The position numbers and the translations under genes were made by a program. The notes below the pieces were generated by a model. That model was not told the DNA's origin and made no database searches. It saw only the letters and a program-made list of their open reading frames with translations. This document shows positions 52,226-60,959 of a DNA stretch of 64,000 bases, piece after piece; positions within the stretch are counted from its first letter, which is position 1; every line of letters starts with the position of its first letter. The stretch comes from Eikenella exigua (lineage in GTDB: Bacteria; Pseudomonadota; Gammaproteobacteria; Burkholderiales; Neisseriaceae), in contig NZ_CP038018.1 in NCBI RefSeq assembly GCF_008805035.1, positions 1,116,001 through 1,180,000 on the forward strand. The letters are read 5' to 3'.

Positions 52226-53578
52226 CTAATCAAACAAATCCTGCTGCCCGGTACGCTGCGGCAACACCTGCGCCTTGGCCGTGCCGGTTTCAAAATGCAG
52301 CTGCAACACCTGCCCGCTGTGCAGTCTGCCCGCATCGCGCACCACTTTGCCCGTACGGTCGGTAATCACGCTATAGCCGCGCGACAACGTGTGTTGTGGC
52401 GAGAGGGCATCCAAAATGCCCACCTGCTTTTGGCACTGTGCCTGCTTTTGTGCCAAGAGTGCGGCCATGTAGCGGTTGAGTTGTATAGCCTGTGTTTGTA
52501 GCTGCCGCACAGCAGTCTGCACTTGTGGCCGGCTGCGGCGACATAGTTCGGCCAAGTAGATCAGCTGCTCCTGTTTGCGGTGCAGGTGGCGCAGCATATT
52601 GTCGGCAAGCATTTGGCGGCTGCGCAACAAGCCAGCCTGCTGTTCCTGCCATTTCTGGCGCGGATGGCGCAACTGCGCGGCATGCCAATCGAGCCGTTGC
52701 GCCGCGTCTGTGCAGCGCCTTTGTAGCGTGTGGCGCATATGGCTATGCAGGCGGCACATTTTGTCCAGTTGCTCCAAACGGTTCGGGCTGGCCAGCTCAG
52801 CAGCGGCGGTGGGCGTGGGTGCGCGCACGTCGGCGGCAAAATCCGTGAGCGTGAAATCGGTTTCGTGCCCCACCCCGCTCACCACCGGAATCGGGCATGC
52901 CGCCACCGCGAGCACCGCCGCTTCTTCGTTAAACGCCCACAAATCCTCAATGCTGCCCCCGCCACGGCACACAATCAGCACATCTGCCTGCGCATGTTCC
53001 GCCGCCGCCGCAATGGCCGAGGCTACCTGAAACTCGCTGCCCGCGCCCTGCACCGCCGTGGGATACACCACCACGCGCACATCCGGCGCACGCCGCCGCA
53101 ACGTGGTGACCACATCGCGCAATGCCGCCGCTGCCAAACTGGTGACCACGCCGATACATTGCGGCGCGGTAGGCAACGGCCGTTTGTGTGCCGCATCAAA
53201 CAAGCCTTCCGCCTGTAGGCGCTGCTTCAGCCTCTCATAAGCCTCAAACAGCTGCCCCAGCCCCTTGCGCCGCACTTCCTGCACATTAATCTGAAACTCC
53301 CCGCGCGCTTCATACAGCGTGATTTTGCCCAACACCTCCACTTCCTCGCCCTCGCGCAGCAGCGCGGCCAGCGAACGGGCGGCATGCTTAAACAAAGTGC
53401 AGCGCACCTGGGCGCGTTGGTCTTTTAAAACAAAATAATAGTGCCCGCTCGCCGCCTTCATCAAATTCGACACTTCGCCGCCCACCCACAGCCCGGCAAG
53501 CTGGTCTTCCAGCAGGTTTTTGGCCAAATGGTTGAGCTCGGAAACAGAAAGCGCGGCGGGGGCGAATAGGTCGGACAT
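52226..53578 (-). CDS. xseA: Exodeoxyribonuclease VII large subunit
   Basis: Single-strand exonuclease of repair. The 450-residue product has an N-terminal OB fold (LNHLAKNLLEDQLAGLWVGGEVSN), then PQCIGVVTSLAAAALRDVV, the catalytic-region IVCRGGGSIEDLWAFNEE and SGVGHETDFTLTDFAADVRAPTPTAAAE region, and a long coiled coil (about 275-400). A DUS is coded at about 53021-53033 (FQVASA). xseB is not adjacent. Confidence 0.95.
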   Translation of the reverse strand: MSDLFAPAALSVSELNHLAKNLLEDQLAGLWVGGEVSNLMKAASGHYYFVLKDQRAQVRCTLFKHAARSLAALLREGEEVEVLGKITLYEARGEFQINVQEVRRKGLGQLFEAYERLKQRLQAEGLFDAAHKRPLPTAPQCIGVVTSLAAAALRDVVTTLRRRAPDVRVVVYPTAVQGAGSEFQVASAIAAAAEHAQADVLIVCRGGGSIEDLWAFNEEAAVLAVAACPIPVVSGVGHETDFTLTDFAADVRAPTPTAAAELASPNRLEQLDKMCRLHSHMRHTLQRRCTDAAQRLDWHAAQLRHPRQKWQEQQAGLLRSRQMLADNMLRHLHRKQEQLIYLAELCRRSRPQVQTAVRQLQTQAIQLNRYMAALLAQKQAQCQKQVGILDALSPQHTLSRGYSVITDRTGKVVRDAGRLHSGQVLQLHFETGTAKAQVLPQRTGQQDLFD

Positions 53579-53625
53579 GGCAAGACGGCTGGAAAATAAA
53601 CAAAGGCGGCATTATACAAGGGGAA

Positions 53626-53693
53626 GGCTACCTGAAAAATCTGGCGGATGAATTTTTAACTTCATTGCTGTCCATATTTTCAGGTAGCCTTTC
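53626..53693. repeat. DUS-flanked spacer between xseA and prfC
   Basis: Inverted DUS copies enclose TTTTTAACTTCATTG, a shortened relative of the TTTTAACTTCGTTGAAG module. Confidence 0.4.
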
Positions 53694-53744
53694 CCTTCGC
53701 AGCAATATGTTAAAATACGCCGTTTTCAATTCGGATTTTCCGCC

Positions 53745-55340
53745 ATGTCCAATATTCCAGACCAAGTGCGCCGCCGCCGCACGTTTGCCATCATCTCCCA
53801 CCCCGACGCGGGTAAAACCACGCTGACTGAAAAGCTCTTGCTGTTTTCAGGCGCGATTCAGAGCGCGGGCACGGTGAAAGGCAAGAAAACCGGCAAATTC
53901 GCCACCTCCGACTGGATGGAAATCGAGAAGCAGCGCGGCATTTCCGTGGCTTCGTCTGTGATGCAGTTCGACTACAAAGACCACACCGTCAACCTCTTGG
54001 ACACGCCGGGACACCAAGACTTCTCCGAAGACACCTACCGCGTTTTGACCGCCGTGGACAGCGCCTTGATGGTCATCGACGCGGCAAAAGGCGTGGAAGC
54101 GCAAACCATCAAACTCTTGAACGTCTGCCGCCTGCGCAATACGCCGATTGTCACGTTCATGAACAAATACGACCGCGAAGTGCGCGATTCTTTGGAATTG
54201 TTGGACGAAGTAGAAAATATTTTAAAAATCCGCTGCGCGCCCGTTACTTGGCCGATCGGCATGGGCAAAAACTTCAAAGGCGTGTACCACATCCTGAACG
54301 ACGAAATCTATCTTTTCGAGGCAGGTGGCGAGCGCCTGCCGCACGAGTTCGACATCATCAAAGGCATCGACAATCCCGAATTGGAACAACGCTTTCCGTT
54401 GGAAATCCAGCAGTTGCGCGACGAAATCGAATTGGTGCAGGCTGCTTCCAACGAGTTCAATCTCGACGAATTTCTTTCAGGTAGCCTCACGCCCGTGTTC
54501 TTCGGCTCGGCGATTAACAACTTCGGTATTCAGGAAATCCTCAATTCATTGATTGACTGGGCGCCCGCACCGAAACCGCGCGATGCGACCATACGTATGG
54601 TCGAGCCGGACGAGCCAAAGTTTTCCGGATTTATCTTTAAAATCCAAGCTAATATGGATCCGAAACACCGCGACCGCATCGCCTTTTTGCGCGTCTGCTC
54701 CGGCAAATTCGAGCGCGGCATGAAGATGAAACACCTGCGCATCAACCGCGAAATCGCCGCCTCCAGCGTGGTTACCTTCATGTCGCACGACCGCGAGCTG
54801 GTGGAAGAAGCCTACGCGGGCGACATCATCGGCATCCCGAACCACGGCAACATCCAAATCGGCGACAGCTTCTCGGAAGGCGAACAACTGGCGTTCACCG
54901 GCATCCCCTTCTTCGCGCCCGAACTGTTCCGCAGCGTCCGCATCAAAAACCCACTGAAAATCAAGCAACTGCAAAAAGGCTTGCAACAGCTTGGCGAAGA
55001 AGGTGCAGTACAGGTGTTCAAACCCATGAGCGGCGCGGATTTGATTTTGGGCGCGGTCGGCGTGTTGCAATTTGAGGTCGTTACCTCCCGCCTCGCCAAC
55101 GAATACGGCGTAGAAGCCGTGTTTGACAGCGCATCCATCTGGTCGGCACGCTGGGTATCGTGTGAAGACAAGAAAAAGCTGGCGGAGTTTGAAAAAGCCA
55201 ACGCGGGCAATCTGGCGGTAGACGCAGGCGGCAACCTCGCCTACCTCGCGCCCAACCGCGTGAACCTGAACCTGACGCAGGAACGCTGGCCGGATATTGT
55301 GTTCCATGAAACCAGGGAACATGCGGCGAAGCTGAGTTGA
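53745..55340 (+). CDS. prfC: Peptide chain release factor 3
   Basis: GTPase that recycles RF1/RF2. The 531-residue product has G1 SHPDAGKTTL (18-27), DTPGHQDF (86-93) and NKYD (140-143), the EF-G-like domains II and III, and the usual C-terminal EVVTSRLANEYGVEAVFDS. A coded DUS at 54477-54489 gives FLSGSL. At 54436-54447 lies TGCAGGCTGCTT, the exact complement of the Kingella-3 DUS dialect, a hint of import. Upstream TTAAAATACGCC contains a -10-like element. Confidence 0.96.
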   Translation: MSNIPDQVRRRRTFAIISHPDAGKTTLTEKLLLFSGAIQSAGTVKGKKTGKFATSDWMEIEKQRGISVASSVMQFDYKDHTVNLLDTPGHQDFSEDTYRVLTAVDSALMVIDAAKGVEAQTIKLLNVCRLRNTPIVTFMNKYDREVRDSLELLDEVENILKIRCAPVTWPIGMGKNFKGVYHILNDEIYLFEAGGERLPHEFDIIKGIDNPELEQRFPLEIQQLRDEIELVQAASNEFNLDEFLSGSLTPVFFGSAINNFGIQEILNSLIDWAPAPKPRDATIRMVEPDEPKFSGFIFKIQANMDPKHRDRIAFLRVCSGKFERGMKMKHLRINREIAASSVVTFMSHDRELVEEAYAGDIIGIPNHGNIQIGDSFSEGEQLAFTGIPFFAPELFRSVRIKNPLKIKQLQKGLQQLGEEGAVQVFKPMSGADLILGAVGVLQFEVVTSRLANEYGVEAVFDSASIWSARWVSCEDKKKLAEFEKANAGNLAVDAGGNLAYLAPNRVNLNLTQERWPDIVFHETREHAAKLS

Positions 55341-55343
55341 TAA

Positions 55344-55378
55344 GAGGCTACCTGAAAATGGGTTTCAGGTAGCCTTTG
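55344..55378 (+). terminator. DUS-pair terminator of prfC
   Basis: AGGCTACCTGAAAATGGG followed by TTTCAGGTAGCCTTTG just after the stop. Confidence 0.65.
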
Positions 55379-55555
55379 TTGAATGAGTGCGAGCTGGTTT
55401 GCGCATCTTGGCCTTGTATTCTTTAACTGTTCTTAGGAGACAATCATGGTTATCAGGTAGACTTAAGTGCTTGTTTGTGAAGAATGTGCAAGGCTACCTG
55501 AAAAATCGGGTAGGCATATTTTCAGGTAGCCTGAACACCGAATGGAGAAAGCGAA

Positions 55556-56086
55556 ATGGCTTGGTTCAAAATGAGCGAATGGGAATGGTGGAACAAGCTG
55601 GCATTGGTGGTGGCGGTGTTGTTGGGATCACTTCTGCTGCTTACCCGGCCGCTGGTGTGGAAGGCAGATGCTTCGCGGCTGGGCATCATTGTGTTTGTGC
55701 CGCTGGCGGTGTGCTGCGTGCGTTGGCTGCTGCGCTGGCCGGCGAGCGGAGGGCAGGGCGGTGCAGGTGCACATAATAAGTTTAAATCTAATATGTCGCG
55801 CGTGATGTGGGGCGTGTTGCTGGCTTGCGTGATGACGCGGGTGGCGGTAAACGGCATCGTGCTAGCCACATTGCTGCCGCTGCAGCCAGTTTTAGTACAA
55901 GCCCGGTTGTTGGAAATACGGGGAAGCCAGAGTGGATTCAATACGTGGGTGCTGGAGCTGGAGGACGGTACGCAGTTTGATGTGGAATACGGTTTTTTGC
56001 GGAGTGCGCCACGGGAGATGATTGGGCAGACGGTGCGGGTGAAAGTGCGGGAGAATCAGCTGGGGTATTATGTGGAGGCTGAATAA
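55556..56086 (+). CDS. Hypothetical membrane protein
   Basis: A 176-residue product with hydrophobic segments at about 14-32, 43-60 and 82-108, and a C-terminal beta-rich domain (WVLELEDGTQFDVEYGFLR, then MIGQTVRVKVRENQLGYYVE) of the OB-like kind. Probably inner-membrane with a soluble C-terminal part. No family recognised. The start follows a DUS by about 20 bases. Confidence 0.6.
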   Translation: MAWFKMSEWEWWNKLALVVAVLLGSLLLLTRPLVWKADASRLGIIVFVPLAVCCVRWLLRWPASGGQGGAGAHNKFKSNMSRVMWGVLLACVMTRVAVNGIVLATLLPLQPVLVQARLLEIRGSQSGFNTWVLELEDGTQFDVEYGFLRSAPREMIGQTVRVKVRENQLGYYVEAE

Positions 56087-56102
56087 GTGTGGGGATGAGA
56101 AA

Positions 56103-56166
56103 AGGCTACCTGAAAACACAGCGCGTGGTTTGAATTTCGTTGACGCAGTGTTTTCAGGTAGCCTTT
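56103..56166. repeat. DUS-flanked spacer between convergent genes
   Basis: Inverted DUS copies enclose GTTTGAATTTCGTTGACGCA, a drifted relative of the left module. Sits between the convergent gene ends at 56086 and 56183. Confidence 0.4.
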
Positions 56167-56182
56167 ATATTATGTAAGAGTA

Positions 56183-56974
56183 TTAGGCAGCCAAATGCAG
56201 GGCGATGGTTTGCAGCATTTGTGCCAGCACCTTGGGCGGGGCAGCTACGATGTTGCCGCTTTCGAGCCAGCCTTCGTTGCCGCGCATATCGGTTACAATA
56301 CCGCCCGCTTCCTGCACGATAAGTGCGCCGGCAGCGATGTCCCAGGGTTTGAGGTTGAATTCGAAGAAGCCGTCGAAGCGGCCACAGGCCACGGCGCACA
56401 GATCGAGCGAGGCGGCGCCTTCGCGGCGGGCGCCGGCGGTTTTGGCGAGGAAGTCGCGCAGGATGTTTAGGTAGCGCTCCATCATGCTTTGATCCACCAC
56501 GGGGAAGCCGGTGCCGATCAGGCAGCGGTTGAGCTCGATGCGGTTGGATACGCGGATGCGGCGGTCGTTGAGTAGGGCGCCTTGGCCGCGTGAGGCGAGG
56601 TAGAGGTCGTTGCGCTCGGGGGCGTAAACGAGGGCTTCCTGCAATACGCCTTTGTGCAGCAGAGCCATGCTGATGGCGTATTGGGGATGGCCGTGCAGGT
56701 AGTTGGTGGTGCCGTCGAGCGGGTCGATAATCCATTCGTATTCGGCTTTTTCGGGGCCGCTACTGCCGCCTTCTTCGGCGGTGATTTTGTGCTGGGGATA
56801 GGCTTCCTGCAGGATTTCGCGGACGATTTCCTCGGCAGTGCGGTCTATGTCGGAAACGAAATCGTTGAAGGCCTTGCTGTCGATTTTAACTGCGGGCAGG
56901 GTGTTGGCGGCACGTAGCATCATGTCGCCGGCGCGGCGGGCGGCTTTGACAGCGGTGTTGAGGACGGGATTCAT
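56183..56974 (-). CDS. suhB: Inositol monophosphatase family protein SuhB
   Basis: Mg2+-dependent phosphatase; in E. coli SuhB is also a ribosomal-RNA antitermination factor. The 263-residue product has ITAEEGG (Glu67-68), WIIDPLDGTTNY (Asp84, Asp87) and KPWDIAAGALIVQEAGG. Frame extends to 57097; the ATG at 56974 gives the family start MNPVLNTAVKAARRAG. Length matches SuhB (about 265). Confidence 0.94.
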   Translation of the reverse strand: MNPVLNTAVKAARRAGDMMLRAANTLPAVKIDSKAFNDFVSDIDRTAEEIVREILQEAYPQHKITAEEGGSSGPEKAEYEWIIDPLDGTTNYLHGHPQYAISMALLHKGVLQEALVYAPERNDLYLASRGQGALLNDRRIRVSNRIELNRCLIGTGFPVVDQSMMERYLNILRDFLAKTAGARREGAASLDLCAVACGRFDGFFEFNLKPWDIAAGALIVQEAGGIVTDMRGNEGWLESGNIVAAPPKVLAQMLQTIALHLAA

Positions 56975-57182
56975 ATTTCTCCGATTTGGCTGGTGAGGGC
57001 AGGCTGCTGCTGGCAGGCTACCTGAAAATGGAAAGGCTGCGCCGGAAACGGCAGCCGATGTTGGGGCGGCATTATACCTTGGGCGGCAGACGGGCAAAAG
57101 CGCCCGGGCTTTAAATCGGCAGCGGCGGCCTTATTTGATTGGCATGCGGGAATTTGCCTGCCTTGTTTGATAAAGGAATTTA

Positions 57183-57677
57183 ATGATGACAGCTTTGCTG
57201 ATTATTCTGGCACTGGTGTTGCTGCTAGCGGGTTTGGCGGGCGCAATACACCCGCTGCTGCCGGGGATGCCGCTGATGTTTGCGGGCACTTGGCTCTTGG
57301 CCTACAGCCAGAATTACGAGGTTATCGGCACCACGGCGCTGACGGTGTTGGGGCTGATTATGGCGCTGGCCTGGACGCTGGATTATATGGCGGGGCTGCT
57401 GGGGGCGAAGTTTACCGGGGCAAGCAAACAGGCGCTGTGGGGCTCGTTGGCGGGCGGCGTTGTGGGGCTGTTTTTTGCGCTGCCGGGCATGGTGCTGGGC
57501 CCGCTGGTTGGCGCGGCAATGGGAGAATTTGCGGCGCAACGCAACTTGTGGGCGGCTGGCAAAGTGGGGCTGGGCACGCTCTTGGGCTTTGTGGCGGGCG
57601 TGGTGGCGAAGTTGGGCTGTGCGCTGGTGGTGCTGTTTAGCATTTTCGGGCTGTATGTGTATTATTGGTTGAGTTAA
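57183..57677 (+). CDS. DUF456 family membrane protein
   Basis: The 164-residue product has about four membrane stretches, and the DUF456 pattern: LPGMPLMFAGTWLLAYS, LDYMAGLLGAKFTGASKQAL, FFALPGMVLGPLVGAAMGEF. Function unknown. GGAATTT-type site before the ATG; an ATG one codon earlier or later is equally possible. Confidence 0.88.
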   Translation: MMTALLIILALVLLLAGLAGAIHPLLPGMPLMFAGTWLLAYSQNYEVIGTTALTVLGLIMALAWTLDYMAGLLGAKFTGASKQALWGSLAGGVVGLFFALPGMVLGPLVGAAMGEFAAQRNLWAAGKVGLGTLLGFVAGVVAKLGCALVVLFSIFGLYVYYWLS

Positions 57678-57828
57678 AGTTTCAGGTAGCCTGTTGCCAA
57701 GCAGAGGCTACCTGAAAACGGAAAATGGCCGATTAAACGCTTTTAGGTAGCCTCCAGCCTGTTTAGCATTACCCTTTTAACTGGCTCAAGGCTACCTGAA
57801 AAAAATTTTGCAATGGAATGAGAAACAC

Positions 57829-58242
57829 ATGATTGGTTTGATGATTATCACGCATGAAACGCTGGGCGAGTCGTACACCAAGCTGGCCCGGCATTTTTTC
57901 AAGCAGATGCCGGCGCATTTGGCAATTGTGGGAGTGAACCCGGATGAAGATGTGGACGTGGCCGCCGCTCGAGCCCAAGCGGAAGCGGAGCGTTTGGCGT
58001 TTGCCGACGGTATTTTGCTTTTAGCCGACGTGTTTGGCGCTACGCCGTGCAATATCGGCCGCCGGCTGCTACCACACCACCGCATGGTGATGCTCACCGG
58101 GCTGAATGCGCCGATGATGGTGAAAGCGGTGCAGGGGGCGGAAAAGGCTGATGATTTACTGGCAATGGCCGAGTCGGTCCGCCAGTCGGCCTTAGCGGGG
58201 ATTATGTTGGTGTTGCCGGAAGAGGAGCAGGGTGTATGCTGA
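57829..58242 (+). CDS. PTS system mannose-type EIIA domain protein
   Basis: The 137-residue product MIGLMIITHETLGESYTKLA has the phosphorylated His9 and LLLADVFGATPCNIG, the EIIA-Man fold. It overlaps the HPr gene by 7 bases, and EI follows. No EIIB, EIIC or EIID gene is visible, so the set looks regulatory rather than for transport, as in Neisseria. An ATG at 57808 would add seven residues. Confidence 0.92.
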   Translation: MIGLMIITHETLGESYTKLARHFFKQMPAHLAIVGVNPDEDVDVAAARAQAEAERLAFADGILLLADVFGATPCNIGRRLLPHHRMVMLTGLNAPMMVKAVQGAEKADDLLAMAESVRQSALAGIMLVLPEEEQGVC

Positions 58243-58505
58243 AACAGGAGGTGGAGATTATAAACAAACTGGGGCTGCACGCGCGCGCGTGCAGCAAGTT
58301 CACGCAAACGGCAGGCGCGTTTGCGGCGGAAGTGCGGGTGTGCCGCAACAGCAGATGCGTAAACGGCAAAAGCATTATGGGTTTGATGATGCTGGCAGCA
58401 GCCAAGGGCTCGGTGATTGAAATTGAAACCGAGGGGGCAGACGAACAAGCAGCCATGCAGGCGCTGACGGCTTTAATCAACAATTATTTTGACGAAGGCG
58501 AATAA
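58236..58505 (+). CDS. ptsH: Phosphocarrier protein HPr
   Basis: An 89-residue HPr with the active His15 in KLGLHARACSKF and the regulatory Ser46 in VNGKSIMGLMMLAA. The intact GKSIMGL region would let it be a substrate of HPr kinase, if one exists. Part of the EIIA-HPr-EI operon. Confidence 0.96.
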   Translation: MLKQEVEIINKLGLHARACSKFTQTAGAFAAEVRVCRNSRCVNGKSIMGLMMLAAAKGSVIEIETEGADEQAAMQALTALINNYFDEGE

Positions 58506-58507
58506 AC

Positions 58508-60271
58508 ATGAGCGTGGTGTTGCACGGATTTGCAGCAGGCGGCGGGATTGCCATCGGGCGGGCACATTTGGTGGTGCGCGGCATGGAGGAAGTGCCGCAA
58601 CTGGATTTGGCGCCGGAAGAAATTGATGCGGAAGCCGAACGTTTCGATGCCGCCATCAAGGCCACGCGCCGACAACTGGAGCAGCTGCGCAGCGCCATTC
58701 CGGAAAATGCGCCAACCGAATTGGGCGCGTTTATTTCGCTGCACCTGATGCTCCTGACCGACGTTACACTTTCGCGCGAGCCGATTGATATTCTGCGCGC
58801 GCAGGCCATCAATGCTGAATGGGCGCTGAAGCTGCAAACCGATAAGCTGGCCGAGCAGTTTGATGCGATTGAAGATGAATACCTGCGCGAACGCAAGCAG
58901 GATATGCTTCAGGTAGCCGAGCGGATTCACCAAAACCTGATGGGGCAGCATACCGATTTCTTGCCCGAAGAAAGCGAGTTAGACGACGACATCATCCTGA
59001 TTGCCCACGATTTGTCGCCTGCCGATGCAGTGTACTTCAAAGAACACCATATTGCCGGATTCGCCACCGATGCCGGCGGCCCCACCAGCCATACCGCCAT
59101 TTTGGGGCGCAGCCTGGATATGCCCTCGGTAATCGGGCTCTACAACGCACGCGAACTCATCAGCCAAGACGACTGGATTATCGTGGACGGCATCAGTGGC
59201 GTGCTGATTATCAACCCCGACGATTTAATCCTCAGCGAATACCGCAAGCGCGACCGCGTATACCGCAGCCAGCGCCGCCTGCTCAACAAACTCAAAGACA
59301 TCACCGCCACCACCAAAGACGGCGTAGATATAGAGCTGTTGGCTAATATTGAATCCGCCCAAGATGTGCGCCTGATGCACCGCCTCTCTGCCGACGGCGT
59401 GGGACTGTTTCGCAGTGAATTTCTGTTTCTCAACCGCGATAATCTGCCTGAGGAAGACGAGCAATACCGCGTGTATGCCGGCATTGTGAAAAAGCTCAAA
59501 GGCAAGCCGCTCACCGTGCGTACCGTGGATTTGGGCGTGGACAAAAACCCGCGCTGGTTCGGCGAGGACCATGCGCTCAATCCCGCGCTGGGCATGACCG
59601 GTATCCGCCTATGCCTGGCCGAGCCACTGATGTTCCGTACCCAAATGCGTGCGATTTTGCGCGCAGCGGCGCACGGGTCGGTAAAGATTATGTGGCCGAT
59701 GATTACTTCGGTGGATGAAGTGCGACAATGTATCAATCATTTGGCCGTTGCCCGTAAGCAGCTGGATGAACGTGACACAGAATATGGCGAAGTGCAGGTG
59801 GGCGCGATGATTGAAATTCCCTCCGCCGCGCTCACAGTGGGCCATATCCTGCAACACTTGGATTTTATCTCAGTGGGCACCAACGATTTGATTCAATACA
59901 CCTTATCAGTAGACCGTGGCGACGATAGCGTGAGCTACCTCTACCAGCCCGCCCATCCAGCAGTGTTGAAACTACTGCACCATATTTTCCGCACTGCCAA
60001 ACGCATGGGCAAGCCAGTATCGGTATGCGGCGAAATGGCTGGTGATTTACATTTCATCCGCCTGCTGCTCGGCTTGGGCTTGCGCCGCTTCTCCATGAAC
60101 GCCAGCAATCTTTTGGCCGTGAAGAATGTAATCATTCAAAGCCACGCTGGCGAGCTGGCAGCACAGGTGCAAAAACTGCTGCGCCTGAGCGATCCGGAGA
60201 AGGTGCGGCAAGCCGTTAAAAAGATGAATACAATGGATGATGACAAAAATACAACATTTGAAATAACATAA
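58508..60271 (+). CDS. ptsI: PTS enzyme I (phosphoenolpyruvate-protein phosphotransferase)
   Basis: Transfers phosphate from PEP to HPr. The 587-residue product has the phospho-His195 in GGPTSHTAILGRS, the PEP-binding DGVGLFRSEFLF and GTNDLIQYTLSVDRGDD, and the catalytic CGEMAGD. It starts 2 bases after the ptsH stop. A DUS-like CTTCAGGTAGCC (58908-58919) is coded inside. Confidence 0.96.
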   Translation: MSVVLHGFAAGGGIAIGRAHLVVRGMEEVPQLDLAPEEIDAEAERFDAAIKATRRQLEQLRSAIPENAPTELGAFISLHLMLLTDVTLSREPIDILRAQAINAEWALKLQTDKLAEQFDAIEDEYLRERKQDMLQVAERIHQNLMGQHTDFLPEESELDDDIILIAHDLSPADAVYFKEHHIAGFATDAGGPTSHTAILGRSLDMPSVIGLYNARELISQDDWIIVDGISGVLIINPDDLILSEYRKRDRVYRSQRRLLNKLKDITATTKDGVDIELLANIESAQDVRLMHRLSADGVGLFRSEFLFLNRDNLPEEDEQYRVYAGIVKKLKGKPLTVRTVDLGVDKNPRWFGEDHALNPALGMTGIRLCLAEPLMFRTQMRAILRAAAHGSVKIMWPMITSVDEVRQCINHLAVARKQLDERDTEYGEVQVGAMIEIPSAALTVGHILQHLDFISVGTNDLIQYTLSVDRGDDSVSYLYQPAHPAVLKLLHHIFRTAKRMGKPVSVCGEMAGDLHFIRLLLGLGLRRFSMNASNLLAVKNVIIQSHAGELAAQVQKLLRLSDPEKVRQAVKKMNTMDDDKNTTFEIT

Positions 60272-60438
60272 CATCGCACGGCATTATCAGGCAAAAAGTG
60301 AATAAATGTTAAACAATATTGTTTAAATACTGATATCAATATTAATTAAAGTAAACGCTCGAGTTGTTGGCAAAGTGTATTTTTATGCAATTTAATTGCA
60401 GTAAATTGCGGCAGTTAGGTAAAAAAGACAATTAGGTA

Positions 60439-60467
60439 GAGACATCGTGGAAAGTGTTCTATATAAT
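60439..60467 (+). promoter_or_regulatory. Promoter of the candidate sRNA
   Basis: GAGACA (60439-60444) and TATAAT (60462-60467) with 17-base spacing, 4/6 and 6/6 matches to the sigma-70 hexamers. Confidence 0.65.
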
Positions 60468-60473
60468 GTACTA

Positions 60474-60574
60474 CATCTGTGCTGCTTCTTGGTAGGCAAG
60501 CATGGATAGTAAGTAGACGTTTTCCCGCAAATTGGCCATCGATACTTCCTCCCTTGGTATTGATGGTTTTTTTT
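60474..60574 (+). ncRNA. Candidate trans-acting small RNA with CU-rich terminator loop
   Basis: From a predicted start near 60474 the ~100-nt transcript has a small 5' hairpin (CTTGGTAGGCAAG), a single-stranded part and a strong terminator: CCATCGATAC / GTATTGATGG stem (one G-T or mismatch pair), loop TTCCTCCCTTG, then T8 (60567-60574). No ORF. The loop exposes CCUCCC, complementary to Shine-Dalgarno sequences, a feature of the neisserial sibling sRNAs NmsR/RcoF. Homology to these is my inference. Confidence 0.65.
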
Positions 60575-60739
60575 GTGTAGGCTAGATGGAGGGGGTTTCT
60601 ATATTTAGCCAGCCAAAACGAAAGGGAAGGAAGCTAAGCTCATTTGAGTTTTGTGCTTTCAGGTAGTCTCTGGCCACAGAGAAATGTGGAACCGACTATT
60701 GCAATCTATGAGCTCGTTTTTCAGAATCATTACATCGCC

Positions 60740-60771
60740 TTGGGAGGCTGTTTCAAACAACAGCCTCCCAA
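60740..60771. terminator. 13-bp perfect hairpin
   Basis: TTGGGAGGCTGTT and AACAGCCTCCCAA around a TCAAAC loop, followed by AT-rich bases but no T-run. Could be a terminator for an upstream transcript or a structural element. Confidence 0.4.
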
Positions 60772-60810
60772 TTTATAATTGTTCCAAGTAGGAATGAGAT
60801 CAGGTGGCTA

Positions 60811-60866
60811 GCCATAGACAGTACAGGTTAGTAAGGCAAGCTAACGCTGTATCATTCCTAATTGAT
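60811..60866. mobile_element. Correia core fragment
   Basis: AGACAGTACAGGTTAGTAAG and GCAAGCTAACGCTGTATCAT resemble the Correia core (AGACAGTACAGGGAGTACGG...); the ends are lost. Confidence 0.4.
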
Positions 60867-60885
60867 TTTCCCGCCGTCATCCCGT

Positions 60886-60915
60886 TTGGCGTAGCGCCCG
60901 CTGCTGGCTTATAAT
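60886..60915 (+). promoter_or_regulatory. Probable leuS promoter
   Basis: TTGGCG (60886-60891) and TATAAT (60910-60915) with 18-base spacing, 45 bases before the leuS start. Confidence 0.65.
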
Positions 60916-60959
60916 CTATAGCTTTTCAATCTATCCGAAACCATCGGCAAAACCTCATC

